Positions 1 through 8,522 are shown, numbered from the stretch's first letter. The stretch: 64,000 nt of DNA from an uncultured Prevotellaceae bacterium (GCA_947176895.1 CAMWSK010000010.1:1-64000); one strand, 5' to 3'. The notes: generated by a model from the letters alone, not told the origin. Numbers and translations: made by a program.

Positions 1-96
<96 letters not shown>

Positions 97-121
97 TCCC
101 CGACACTTGTTCATAAAAAGG

Positions 122-153
122 ACGCCCGACAATTTTGCCGGGCGTTTCTTTTT
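122..153 (+). terminator. Rho-independent terminator of gapA
   Basis: ACGCCCG (122-128) pairs with CGGGCGT (139-145), followed by a T-rich run (145-153). The ten-base loop contains the TTTTG that also fits the -33 box of the next promoter. Confidence 0.85.
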
Positions 154-164
154 CCCTACATTTG
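134..164 (+). promoter_or_regulatory. Bacteroidota-type promoter of miaA
   Basis: TTTG at 134-137 and TACATTTG at 157-164 are 19 bases apart, matching the -33/-7 consensus. The expected start of transcription falls about on the ATG at 169, so the mRNA would be leaderless or nearly so. Confidence 0.6.
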
Positions 165-168
165 CGTA

Positions 169-915
169 ATGGCATATGACATATTAACAATATTGGGCCC
201 CACTGCCAGCGGAAAAACAACCTTGGCTGCACACGTGGCACACGAACTGAACGGCGAGGTGATCAGCGCTGACAGCCGCATGGTATATCGTGGCATGACC
301 ATCGGAACAGGCAAGGATCTGAACGACTATGTCATCAACGGACAACAGATACCCTACCATATAATAGATATCGTTGAGGCCGGCTACAGGTTTAACGTCT
401 ATGAATTTCAATGCGCTTTCCAAAATGCCTATATGGACATCACGGCGCGTCACAAAGTCCCCATCATGTGTGGAGGCACAGGTCTCTACATTGAAAGCGT
501 TTTAAAAAGTTATGAACTGGGGAGTGTGAAGTTTCCCAATCGCCAAAGTCTGACCATCGGCATAAAAATAGACCGGGAACTTCGTCGCGAGAAGATAACC
601 CGCCGTTTGAAGACCCGGCTGCAAGAAGGCATGATAGACGAAGTGCGCGAACTGCTGAAACACATAAGCGCCGAAAGACTCATCCGATATGGCCTTGAAT
701 ATAAGTATGTGACCCTCTATTGCACAGGACATTTGTCCTATGACGAGATGTTTCGCCAGTTGGAGATTGCCATTCACCAGTTTGCCAAACGACAAATGAC
801 ATGGTTCCGGGGCATGGAGGAGCGGCGCGGAATACCAATTCATTGGATAGAGGCCACATTACCAATGGAAGAAAAAGTAGACCAAATTTTAGAACTATGG
901 AACGCTGGGGAGTAA
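169..915 (+). CDS. miaA: tRNA dimethylallyltransferase, short form
   Basis: The 248-residue protein starts with the P-loop GPTASGKT (residues 10-17), followed by DSRMVYRGMTIGTGK, and has GGTGLYIE near residue 102. These are the nucleotide-binding and substrate motifs of MiaA, which adds a dimethylallyl group to N6 of A37 in tRNAs reading UNN codons. It is shorter than the usual roughly 300 residues, and the conserved Gln of the DSxQVY motif is Met here. Bacteroidales often carry two miaA paralogues and this resembles the shorter one, so the exact substrate is less sure than the family. It overlaps the next gene by 19 bases, implying translational coupling. The ATG at 169 lies just after the promoter box. 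Confidence 0.8.
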   Translation: MAYDILTILGPTASGKTTLAAHVAHELNGEVISADSRMVYRGMTIGTGKDLNDYVINGQQIPYHIIDIVEAGYRFNVYEFQCAFQNAYMDITARHKVPIMCGGTGLYIESVLKSYELGSVKFPNRQSLTIGIKIDRELRREKITRRLKTRLQEGMIDEVRELLKHISAERLIRYGLEYKYVTLYCTGHLSYDEMFRQLEIAIHQFAKRQMTWFRGMEERRGIPIHWIEATLPMEEKVDQILELWNAGE

Positions 916-1805
916 TTTATTGCCCAAAAGCGGGAGCCAGGTATTCGCACCGCCGCTGGGAGGAGATTTGCAAGATGCTCACCGAGCAGGGAGTGGATTA
1001 TGATTTCGTACAGAGCGAAGGGCGAGGTGCCGAGCAACGCCTGGCGACAATGCTGGTGAAGAACGGGTACACCACAATTGTGGTGGTAGGCGGAGACGGT
1101 GCGCTCAACCGTGTGATCAACGGCATTGCGGAACTCGGACTTGATACGCTTGGCAGCATCAAATTAGGCTTGATACCCAATGGTCACGGCAATGATTTTG
1201 CCACGTTTTGGGGATTGAAACCGGCCGATGTGGAACACTCTGTGATGACGTTGATAAAGGGACGCACACGGAAAATTGACTTGGGCATCGTACAAAGCGG
1301 CGCCGATGTCTATTATTTCATCAATTGTGTAAACATTGGTTTGGCTTCCAGCATCTTCAACATAAAATACAAATCCCACCGCTTTCGCTACTTCTCTGAG
1401 CTTTTTTACATTTACAATGCGTTGGTCCTGCTTTTCCATCGTTTGGACAATCACATCCACTTGTCAATAAATCACGAACATCTCGACCGACGGTTGATGA
1501 CACTTTGCATCAGCAGCTGCCGCGGTTATGGGCAGACACCCAGTGCCGTACCCTATAATGGAATGCTTGATGTGTCGGCTGTGCAACAGCCTCGTGTCAC
1601 ACAATTATTTCATGGTCTGATGCTCCTGTTCCGCGGTCATTTTATGAATTTCAAGGACGCCAGGCACTATCGCACTGATGGAGTGGTGGAAATTCTTAAA
1701 ACGGGCGAAGCACAAGTGAGCGTGGATGGCCAACTTCTTCCTGACGTGGAAGCACCATTCCGCGTAAAGATAAAGCGAGAGGCCATCACCCTGATCATTC
1801 CGTAA
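897..1805 (+). CDS. Diacylglycerol/lipid kinase family protein
   Basis: The 302-residue product starts MERWGVIYCPKAG and contains VVVGGDGALNRVINGI (the GGDGTxNEV-type ATP site of the DAGK catalytic domain) and GLIPNGHGNDFA (the glycine-rich GTGNDFA motif). Members of the DgkB/YegS/BmrU group phosphorylate diacylglycerol or related lipids at the inner membrane face. The C-terminal half has the beta-rich arrangement of the YegS-like fold and ends VSVDGQLLPDVEAPFRVKI, the usual C-terminal DGE-type segment in altered form. The ATG at 897 is preferred over an in-frame upstream one because the protein then begins right at the fold, and it overlaps miaA by 19 bases. Lipid specificity cannot be read from the sequence. 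Confidence 0.82.
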   Translation: MERWGVIYCPKAGARYSHRRWEEICKMLTEQGVDYDFVQSEGRGAEQRLATMLVKNGYTTIVVVGGDGALNRVINGIAELGLDTLGSIKLGLIPNGHGNDFATFWGLKPADVEHSVMTLIKGRTRKIDLGIVQSGADVYYFINCVNIGLASSIFNIKYKSHRFRYFSELFYIYNALVLLFHRLDNHIHLSINHEHLDRRLMTLCISSCRGYGQTPSAVPYNGMLDVSAVQQPRVTQLFHGLMLLFRGHFMNFKDARHYRTDGVVEILKTGEAQVSVDGQLLPDVEAPFRVKIKREAITLIIP

Positions 1806-1833
1806 AAAAGGAAGGTCCCGGCATACCGACGCT

Positions 1834-2535
1834 TCACCCAAATTTGGAGATACGTTCCAATTCCTTCTCTTGGATAATCTTAATTTTCCGCCCGTCAATC
1901 ACTATGAGTTTCTCCGCGGCAAAAGCACTCAACGTGCGGATGGCATTGCTGGTGGTCATATTCGACAGATTGGCCAAATCCTCCCGACTCATGTAAATGC
2001 TTAGGGTATATCCATCCTCCTCCAAGCCATAACATTCCTTCAAGAAAAGAAGTGCCTCGGCCAACCGGCCACGAATATGCTTTTGCGTAAGGCTCACCGT
2101 ACGCTCGTCCGCTTGAACAAGAGCCTCACTCAGTTTGCGGATAAAGAACATAGCCAAGTTACTGTTCCTTTGCATAATCTGCATCAAAAGAGACACAGGC
2201 AAAGATGCCAGCAGACATGTCTCCAAAGCAGTAGCCGAAGTAATGTGCTCTTTATTGTAAAAACAGGAAGCATAACCAAAATATTGTATGGGACGTATCA
2301 ACCTGACTGTCTGATTACGGCCTCCCACTCCATTCTTATAAATCTTAACCTTACCGGAAAACAGACAATAGATGTGGTCGATAGGCTGACCTTCACAAAA
2401 GATTCGCTCGTTCCTTTTTAGTTTTCGGGTGGTGACGGACTCCTCCAGAAGCGTCTGTTCCTCCCGTGTAAGGCAATTGAACAAGTCCAGCATCGCAGCC
2501 TTGACCTGAGCCATGTCTATTTTCTTTTTGGGCAT
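1834..2535 (-). CDS. Crp/Fnr-family transcriptional regulator
   Basis: The 233-residue protein has a cyclic-nucleotide-binding-like beta-roll (about residues 25-135, IFCEGQPIDHIYCLFSGKVKIYK), a dimer helix (about 135-165) and a C-terminal winged helix-turn-helix with MSREDLANLSNMTTSNAIRTLS as recognition unit. No FNR-type cysteine cluster is present. The start MPKKKIDMAQ at 2535 is chosen because a -7 box lies at 2568-2575, so longer in-frame starts would lie upstream of the transcription start. The gene is divergent from the glycogen operon, with only 149 bases between them, so it may control that operon and itself. That is inference from context. The effector is unknown. Confidence 0.87.
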   Translation of the reverse strand: MPKKKIDMAQVKAAMLDLFNCLTREEQTLLEESVTTRKLKRNERIFCEGQPIDHIYCLFSGKVKIYKNGVGGRNQTVRLIRPIQYFGYASCFYNKEHITSATALETCLLASLPVSLLMQIMQRNSNLAMFFIRKLSEALVQADERTVSLTQKHIRGRLAEALLFLKECYGLEEDGYTLSIYMSREDLANLSNMTTSNAIRTLSAFAAEKLIVIDGRKIKIIQEKELERISKFG

Positions 2536-2567
2536 TATCTGAGAGATTAGATACATGTTTAATAACG

Positions 2568-2575
2568 CAAATATA
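2568..2575 (-). promoter_or_regulatory. -7 promoter box for the Crp-family gene
   Basis: On the minus strand the sequence reads TATATTTG, matching TAnnTTTG. Transcription would start near 2562, giving a leader of about 27 bases before the start codon at 2535. No clear -33 box is at ideal spacing. Confidence 0.5.
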
Positions 2576-2648
2576 TGAAATAACATGTTGTTTTTATGTT
2601 TTTTCAAAAAAAAGGAAGCATTTATGCCTCTTCGAATAGTTTTTTTCA

Positions 2649-2656
2649 TAACTTTG
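2649..2656 (+). promoter_or_regulatory. -7 promoter box for the glycogen operon
   Basis: TAACTTTG at 2649-2656 lies 28 bases before the debranching-enzyme ATG. The -33 region is a T tract without a clean TTTG, which would fit a promoter that needs an activator such as the divergent Crp-family protein (inference). Confidence 0.5.
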
Positions 2657-2684
2657 ACAAAAAGAAACCTTAAAACTAAAATCT

Positions 2685-4631
2685 ATGAGCTATCTACGAT
2701 TTGATAAAACCCAGATGGCCAACCTGGAAGAATCATTGCCAAAAGAGATCTTGCGGTCCAACCGATCCGGTGCGTATGCCTGCACCACGTTAGTTGACTG
2801 CAATATCCGAAAGTATCATGGTTTGTTGGTGGTGCCCATTCCGGAATTGGACGACGAGAACCATGTCTTGCTTTCATCTCTTGATGCCACAGTCATTCAG
2901 CATGGAGCGGAATTCAATCTGGGTGTTCATCAGTACCAAGGCGGCGAGTTCTCTCCCCGTGGCCACAAATACATCCGCGAGTTCAACAGCCAAAAGGTGC
3001 CTACCACCATCTATCGCGTGGGCGGTGTGGTTTTGAAGCGTGAGATTGTTTTTCAGCATTTCGAAAACCGACTTATCATTCGCTACACACTGATGGAGGC
3101 ACATAGCGAGACAACGCTACGCCTGAAACCTTTCCTCGCATTCAGAAGTGTTAGAGAATTTACCCATGAAAACGACCGGGCCAACCGCAGTTATCGTGAA
3201 GTTCAAAACGGCATAGCCACAAGCATGTACGCAGGCTATCCCGAACTCTGTATGCAGTTGGATGTGGAGAACCAATTCCACTACGAACCCTATTGGTATC
3301 GCAATCTTCAATACTATAAAGAAATAGAACGAGGCTATAGCGGAACGGAAGATCTCTATGTGCCCGGCTACTTCGAGTTTAATATCACAAAGGGACAAAG
3401 CGTTGTGTTCTCTGCCGGATTAAGCGAGATTGACACAAAGACACTGGCTGACCTTTGCGAATATGAAGTAGAGGCCCGCACACCTCGCGACAACTTCTAC
3501 AACACATTGGTTAACGCCGCACACCAGTTCTTCACACACCGGGACGGAGAAGACTATGTGCTTGCCGGCTATCCCTGGTTCAAATGTCGTGCACGCGACA
3601 TGTTCGTATCGCTTCCGGGTCTCACGTTGACCAACAACGAGATTGACAAATACGAGAAAGTGATGCAGACCGCCGAAAAGGCCATCCACCGTTTTATAAA
3701 AGGAGAACCTCTCGGAGTGGCCATTTACGAAATGGAGCAGCCCGATGTGCTCTTATGGGCCGTCTGGTGCATACAGCAATACGGCAAATTGGTGGGCATC
3801 AAGCAGTGTGTGAAGAAATATACCGGCTTGGTAGAGGACATCATGAACTGGCTTTTAAACGATGGGCATCCCGGTTTGGAACTTCGGCCCAACGGCTTGA
3901 TTTATGCCCCCGGAGGAATGGACAAAGCTATCACATGGATGAACAGTTCGGTTTTCGGTCGTCCCATCGTTCCACGTAGCGGTTATATTGTGGAGTTCAA
4001 TGCTCTTTGGTACAACGACCTTATGTTCCTTGCCGAACTTTACCGTCAATCGAAATTAGACGAGAAAGCCACCGAACTGGAGACACTGGCCAAGAAGACC
4101 CAAGAAAGTTTTATAGAAGTATTCCTAAACGAATACGGTTACCTGCTTGATTTTGTTGACGGGAACATGATGTCATGGGAAGTTCGTCCCAACATGGTAT
4201 TCCCCTGCGCCTTCGATTATAGTCCCTTGGATGCAAAACAGAAGAAAACTATTCTGGACTTCTGTACGAAGGAGTTGCTTACTCCCAAGGGACTAAGGTC
4301 ACTAAGTCCCAAGAGCGGTTTGTACAATCCCATGTACACCGGTACCCAAAACCAGCGAGACTATGCCTATCATCAAGGAACGGCATGGCCTTGGTTGGCC
4401 GGTTTCTACATGGAGGCCAGCCTCAGAGTATTCGGACGCTCACGCGTCAGCTTTATCGAACGTCAGTTGGTTGGCTACGAAGAAGAGCTTTTCTATCACT
4501 GCGTAGGAACCATCCCCGAGTTGTTTGACGGCAACCCGCCTTTCCACGGCCGTGGAGCAATCTCCTTCGCCATGAACGTGGCCGAGATTATGCGAGTGGT
4601 CAAGTTAATCGACAAATACAACGAATATTAA
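2685..4631 (+). CDS. Glycogen debranching enzyme (amylo-alpha-1,6-glucosidase family)
   Basis: The 648-residue protein has an N-terminal beta-rich domain (about residues 10-240, with RSGAYACTTLVDCNIRKYHGLLV) and a C-terminal (alpha/alpha)6 domain (about 265-640). The second domain contains YPWFKCRARDMFVSLPGLTL, the GDE_C motif with its conserved Arg-Asp, and YHQGTAWPWLAGFY near the end. It is expected to remove alpha-1,6 branches from glycogen in the cytosol. No signal peptide is seen. It is the first gene of an operon with a GT4 synthase and a GH57 amylase, a common Bacteroidota glycogen set. The spacing to the next gene is 18 bases. Confidence 0.88.
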   Translation: MSYLRFDKTQMANLEESLPKEILRSNRSGAYACTTLVDCNIRKYHGLLVVPIPELDDENHVLLSSLDATVIQHGAEFNLGVHQYQGGEFSPRGHKYIREFNSQKVPTTIYRVGGVVLKREIVFQHFENRLIIRYTLMEAHSETTLRLKPFLAFRSVREFTHENDRANRSYREVQNGIATSMYAGYPELCMQLDVENQFHYEPYWYRNLQYYKEIERGYSGTEDLYVPGYFEFNITKGQSVVFSAGLSEIDTKTLADLCEYEVEARTPRDNFYNTLVNAAHQFFTHRDGEDYVLAGYPWFKCRARDMFVSLPGLTLTNNEIDKYEKVMQTAEKAIHRFIKGEPLGVAIYEMEQPDVLLWAVWCIQQYGKLVGIKQCVKKYTGLVEDIMNWLLNDGHPGLELRPNGLIYAPGGMDKAITWMNSSVFGRPIVPRSGYIVEFNALWYNDLMFLAELYRQSKLDEKATELETLAKKTQESFIEVFLNEYGYLLDFVDGNMMSWEVRPNMVFPCAFDYSPLDAKQKKTILDFCTKELLTPKGLRSLSPKSGLYNPMYTGTQNQRDYAYHQGTAWPWLAGFYMEASLRVFGRSRVSFIERQLVGYEEELFYHCVGTIPELFDGNPPFHGRGAISFAMNVAEIMRVVKLIDKYNEY

Positions 4632-4633
4632 AT

Positions 4634-4640
4634 AAGGAGG
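4634..4640 (+). promoter_or_regulatory. Shine-Dalgarno sequence before the glycogen synthase gene
   Basis: AAGGAGG lies 9 bases upstream of the ATG at 4650. A full Shine-Dalgarno match is exceptional in this window, where most genes have only A-rich leaders. Confidence 0.6.
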
Positions 4641-4649
4641 AACTGCTAT

Positions 4650-5957
4650 ATGAAAGTATTGATGTTTGGTTGGGAGTTCCCCCCCAAGATTTTTGGCGGA
4701 CTGGCGGTAGCTTCTTATGGAATCACCAAGGGACTCAGCCTGCAAGGCGATGTGGAGACCACATTCTGTATGCCAAAACCAACGGGCGAGGAAGAAAAAT
4801 TCTTGAAGATCATCAACATGAGCCAAGTGCCCGTGGCATGGCGTGATGTGAACTATGATCATATCAAAGACCGCTTTGTGGGTCATACGGCCGAGGATTA
4901 CTACCGTTTCCGGGACCATATCTATGCCGACTTCAACTATCTGCAAGGGCTTGACGATCTTGGCTGCATGCAGTTTGCAGGTGGCTATCCCGGAAATTTA
5001 CATGAAGAAATCAACAACTTCAGCATCATTGCAGGCGTTTTGGCACGCAGCGAAGAATTCGACCTCATTCATGCCCACGACTGGCTGACCTATCCCGCCG
5101 GTGTTCATGCCAAGATGACCACAGGCAAACCTTTATGTATTCACGTACACGCCACGGATTTCGACCGTTCACGCGGTAAGGTGAATCCCACCGTGTATAG
5201 TATTGAAAAAAATGGCATGGATCACGCCGACTGCATCATGTGTGTGAGCGAGCATACGCGTCAGACGGTGATCAACGAGTATCATCAAGATCCACGGAAA
5301 TGTGTGGCCATGCACAACGCAGTGTATCCCCTGCCTCAGGAGTATCGTGACATCCAGCCTCAAAAGAATCCGGACGAGAAAGTGGTGACCTACTTAGGCC
5401 GCATCACCATGCAGAAAGGACCGGAATACTTTATCGAGGCGGCACGCAGAGTGCTTCAGCGTACCCGAAACATCCGGTTCTGCTTTGCCGGAAGCGGAGA
5501 CATGATGGCGGCAATGGTAGATTTGGCCGCGGCCTACGGAATTGCCGACAGGTGCCACTTCCCCGGCTTCCAACGTGGGAAACAGGTATATGAGTGCTAC
5601 AAGAACAGCGATGTATTCGTGATGCCCTCTGTGAGCGAACCGTTCGGTATTGCACCCTTGGAAGCCATGCAGTGTGGTTGCCCCAGCATCATCTCGAAGC
5701 AGAGCGGATGCGGCGAAATCTTGGATAATGTCATCAAAGTAGACTATTGGGACATCGATGCCATGTCAGATGCCATCTATAGTATCTGCACCAACGATGC
5801 CCTGCACGACTATTTGGCTGAAGAAGGCTTGAAGGAGGTGGATCGCATCACATGGGAGAAAGTTGGCCTGAGAATCCGCGAGTGTTACAACCAACTCTTG
5901 GGGCGCGGCTACTTCAACAATGATGATTATCTGAATGCAGTGAAAGGAATTAAGTAG
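4650..5957 (+). CDS. GT4-type glycosyltransferase, probable glycogen/alpha-glucan synthase
   Basis: The 435-residue GT-B protein starts MKVLMFGWEFPPKIFGGLAVASYGITKGL, the glycine-rich donor/acceptor loop seen in starch and glycogen synthases. It has HAHDWLTYPAG near residue 145, a GRITMQKGPEYFIEAA segment in the C-terminal domain, and SEPFGIAPLEAM, the E-x7-E nucleotide-sugar motif of GT4 enzymes. Its place between a debranching enzyme and a GH57 amylase supports a role in building storage alpha-glucan in the cytosol. Whether the donor is ADP- or UDP-glucose cannot be told. A strong Shine-Dalgarno sequence precedes it, suggesting efficient translation. Confidence 0.83.
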   Translation: MKVLMFGWEFPPKIFGGLAVASYGITKGLSLQGDVETTFCMPKPTGEEEKFLKIINMSQVPVAWRDVNYDHIKDRFVGHTAEDYYRFRDHIYADFNYLQGLDDLGCMQFAGGYPGNLHEEINNFSIIAGVLARSEEFDLIHAHDWLTYPAGVHAKMTTGKPLCIHVHATDFDRSRGKVNPTVYSIEKNGMDHADCIMCVSEHTRQTVINEYHQDPRKCVAMHNAVYPLPQEYRDIQPQKNPDEKVVTYLGRITMQKGPEYFIEAARRVLQRTRNIRFCFAGSGDMMAAMVDLAAAYGIADRCHFPGFQRGKQVYECYKNSDVFVMPSVSEPFGIAPLEAMQCGCPSIISKQSGCGEILDNVIKVDYWDIDAMSDAIYSICTNDALHDYLAEEGLKEVDRITWEKVGLRIRECYNQLLGRGYFNNDDYLNAVKGIK

Positions 5958-5988
5958 TTGTTAACGTAAACATTTAAACCAGAATAAC

Positions 5989-7443
5989 ATGAAAACCATC
6001 TGTCTATACTTTGAGATACACCAGCCCGTCCACCTCAAACGTTATCGTTTCTTCGACATAGGTAAGGACCATTATTACTATGACGATTACGAGAACGAGC
6101 GTTCTATCACCGAGGTTGCCCAAAAGAGCTACATCCCCTCGCTCCGGACGTTACTGGAGATGACAAAAACCTATGGCAAACAATTCAAGGTCAGCTTCTC
6201 TCTCTCGGGTGTCGCCTTGGAGCAGTTGGAGATGTATGCCGGCGAAGTTATCGACCTCCTGCAGCAACTGGCCGAGACGGGCTGCGTGGAGTTCTTGGCC
6301 GAGCCTTATAGCCATGGTCTTAGCTCCCTGACCAATGAAGATGTGTTCATTGAGGAGACCAAACGCATGGTGAAGAAGATAAAAGAGTTGTTTGGCCAGA
6401 CACCCAAAGTGCTGCGCAATAGTTCTCTTATCTACGATGACGAGATTGGTGCCCTTGCCGGTCGCATGGGCTTCAAGGGCATGTTGATTGAGGGCGCCAA
6501 GCATATTTTGGGTTGGAAGAGCCCCCATTTTGTCTACAGTTGTGCCATGGACCCCAATGTAAAGTTGTTGGTGCGTGACTACAAATTCTCTGACGACATC
6601 TCCCTGCGGTTCAACGATAGCAGCTGGAACGAGTATCCCTTGTTTGCCGACAAGTATATTGGCTGGATTGACCAATTGCCCCAAGAGGAGCAAATCATCA
6701 ACATCTTCATGGACTTGTGCGCCTTGGGCATTTACCAGCCCCTGTCAAGCAACATTCTTGAGTTCCTCAAGGCACTGCCCGCATTGGCCAAAGACAAAGG
6801 CATCGTGTTCGCCACTCCCGGCGAAATCTTCGACAAGGCCAAACCCATTGCACCTCTGGAGGTGGCCTACCCCATCAGCTGGAACGATGAGGAGCGCGAC
6901 ACCAGTTGCTGGTTGGGTAACGGCATGCAGCGCGAAGCCTTCAACAAGCTCTATCAGGAAGCCGGTCGCATCCTGGCCTGCCGCGACCGCCGTATCAAAC
7001 AGGATTGGGACCGTCTGCAGGCATGCGACAATCTGCACTACATCACCACCAAGCCCACGGGCGTGGGAATGTATCGCGGTTTCTATGAAAGTGCCTACGA
7101 TGCTTTCACCAACTACATGAACATCCTTGGCGACTTCATCAAGCGCGTGCAAGACCTCTTCCCCGTGGAAGTGGAGAGCGATGAGTTGAACGCCCTTTAC
7201 ACCACCATTCACAACCAAGGCGAAGAACTTGAAGTGAAAGACAAGGAGATTGCCCGTCTTCGTGCCCGCTTGGAAAAATTCGAGTCCAAAGAGGAGGAGA
7301 AGAAGCCTGCACCCAAGAAGGAACCGGCAAAAGCCCCCGCAAAGGCCGCTGTAAAGAAAACTTCCGCAAAGAAGACCGAAACAGAAAAGAAACCAACGGC
7401 AAAAAAAACCACAGCCACGAAAAAGGCTGACAAAGCCAAGTAA
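5989..7443 (+). CDS. GH57 alpha-amylase-like protein with a Lys/Ala-rich tail
   Basis: The 484-residue protein begins ICLYFEIHQPVHLKRYRFF, the GH57 region I with its HQP motif. It continues with GCVEFLAEPYSHGL and LLVRDYKFSDDISLRF, which match the later conserved GH57 regions that carry the catalytic acidic residues. No signal peptide is seen, so it should act on cytosolic alpha-glucan together with the two genes upstream. After the catalytic part come a short coiled coil (about residues 405-435) and a tail of roughly 50 residues made almost only of Lys, Ala, Pro, Thr and Glu (AKKTSAKK, TAKKTTATKK). This tail resembles histone H1-like tails and is not part of the GH57 fold. Its role is unknown. 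Confidence 0.86.
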   Translation: MKTICLYFEIHQPVHLKRYRFFDIGKDHYYYDDYENERSITEVAQKSYIPSLRTLLEMTKTYGKQFKVSFSLSGVALEQLEMYAGEVIDLLQQLAETGCVEFLAEPYSHGLSSLTNEDVFIEETKRMVKKIKELFGQTPKVLRNSSLIYDDEIGALAGRMGFKGMLIEGAKHILGWKSPHFVYSCAMDPNVKLLVRDYKFSDDISLRFNDSSWNEYPLFADKYIGWIDQLPQEEQIINIFMDLCALGIYQPLSSNILEFLKALPALAKDKGIVFATPGEIFDKAKPIAPLEVAYPISWNDEERDTSCWLGNGMQREAFNKLYQEAGRILACRDRRIKQDWDRLQACDNLHYITTKPTGVGMYRGFYESAYDAFTNYMNILGDFIKRVQDLFPVEVESDELNALYTTIHNQGEELEVKDKEIARLRARLEKFESKEEEKKPAPKKEPAKAPAKAAVKKTSAKKTETEKKPTAKKTTATKKADKAK

Positions 7444-7459
7444 TCAGAAGCAGAAATGC

Positions 7460-7515
7460 AATACAGGCAAGCCTCGCAGTTCTCCGAAAAGGAGTTTGCG
7501 AGGCTTGCCTGTATT
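7460..7515. terminator. Long perfect hairpin between convergent genes
   Basis: Nineteen bases (7460-7478) are perfectly complementary to 7497-7515. A small inner stem CTCC/GGAG closes the loop. It lies between the GH57 gene and the convergent GNAT gene and probably ends transcription from both sides, although neither side has a strong T tract. Confidence 0.7.
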
Positions 7516-7539
7516 ATACCGCGAGTGCCACACAGCAAC

Positions 7540-8079
7540 CTATCTTATATCGGCACAGGAGTCCTCTACATGACATTCGTCATCTTGGGTGTCTTCCTGC
7601 AGCAGCAACTGGAAGTCAAGGATGTCCAGCCACCGCCCGAACTTCCTACCCACTTGATAGAAATGCGACACTTGCTTGAAGCCAAGCCGCCGATGCAGCC
7701 TGATACTTCCTTCATTCTCACTGACGATACAGGCCACCAGCACGTGCACCCCGGCTCTCCGGCATTCCTCTATCAGATGGCTGACCAAAGCCCTTCCGAT
7801 ACCTTTCCCACGTGCCGACACATCCACATACACCGCCGTCTCCCAAGTGTACCCGGATGCCGCCCGTTCCTTCCACTGATGGGCATAGCAATAGCCCAGC
7901 ACCCGCCCGTCGTCCTCATAGACCCAATACGGATAGCCGGCGGACAATTCGTCAATGCGTTGCCGCATCTCCTGTAGCGTCACCGGCTCTATCTCAAACG
8001 TGACCACACTCTTTCGCACATACTCATTGTAGATGTCCGCTATGGCCTGCGCATCCTCCACCGTAACTTTACGTATCAT
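7540..8079 (-). CDS. GNAT N-acetyltransferase, phosphinothricin/methionine-sulfoximine acetyltransferase-like
   Basis: The 179-residue protein starts MIRKVTVEDAQAIADIYNEYVRKSVVTFEIEP, closely matching the PAT/MddA (YncA) branch of GNAT enzymes. The acetyl-CoA motif is VSARGKGIGRALVSHLI near residue 100. Family members acetylate phosphinothricin, methionine sulfoximine or related amino compounds. The natural substrate here is unknown. A longer in-frame start exists at 8196, but a TACCTTTG promoter box at 8088-8095 places transcription start only a few bases before 8079, so the shorter form is chosen. Confidence 0.85.
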   Translation of the reverse strand: MIRKVTVEDAQAIADIYNEYVRKSVVTFEIEPVTLQEMRQRIDELSAGYPYWVYEDDGRVLGYCYAHQWKERAASGYTWETAVYVDVSARGKGIGRALVSHLIEECRRAGVHVLVACIVSENEGSIRLHRRLGFKQVSHFYQVGRKFGRWLDILDFQLLLQEDTQDDECHVEDSCADIR

Positions 8080-8087
8080 AATGGCAG

Positions 8088-8095
8088 CAAAGGTA
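8088..8095 (-). promoter_or_regulatory. -7 promoter box of the GNAT gene
   Basis: The minus strand reads TACCTTTG. The predicted transcript starts about 4 bases before the ATG at 8079, so it is nearly leaderless. Confidence 0.5.
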
Positions 8096-8311
8096 CGGAA
8101 TAAATTCATTTGGCAGATGAGGCACGCAATGTTTTTACTATAGATAGCTGTGGCCGTAAAGGCCACCACAAGAGGCAAAACAATGAGCAGCAACAAAAGG
8201 CATAATCACAAGATTGACAAAATCAAGTAACGAAAAAGCGAAGTTTCTTGTTATCAGCATTTGAACGATGTCCCCCTATTATGCCTTAACAACATTATGA
8301 CAATCCTATAT

Positions 8312-8377
8312 AAAAAAGAAGGTTGTCTCACGACAACCAATCTTCCATTAACCTTAAATCTAATACCATGAAAAACT
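8312..8377 (-). ncRNA. Probable small RNA with its own promoter and terminator
   Basis: On the minus strand a full promoter (8413-8382) is followed by about 45 bases that include TTTTTCATGGTATTAG and TTTAAGGTTAATGG. These are followed by the hairpin GGTTGTC-GTGA-GACAACC (8338-8321) and the T-rich run TTCTTTTTT. The predicted RNA is about 66 bases. I recall near-identical short transcripts as a multi-copy sRNA family in Bacteroides, possibly the FopS group, but the name is not certain. No open frame of note is present. Confidence 0.6.
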
Positions 8378-8381
8378 GATG

Positions 8382-8413
8382 CAAAAGTACAGACATTTCC
8401 GGTATCTTGCAAA
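8382..8413 (-). promoter_or_regulatory. Promoter of the small RNA
   Basis: On the minus strand TTTG (8413-8410) is separated by 20 bases from TACTTTTG (8389-8382). Both boxes and the spacing fit the Bacteroidota primary sigma factor consensus. Confidence 0.65.
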
Positions 8414-8522
8414 CATATTTACCGGTTTGCTTGGCAAAAAGCCCTTTTTATTGATTTATATCAATTCATCGAACTCCGTTAAAACAAATTCCCATAATTC
8501 AACATTTCTTATACTCATTTGA

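Noticed and set aside
8368-8379. Mini-frame ATG AAA AAC TGA on the plus strand, as a possible leader peptide for rubrerythrin
   Set aside because: The rubrerythrin promoter lies downstream of it, and the stretch is better explained as the complement of the minus-strand small RNA.
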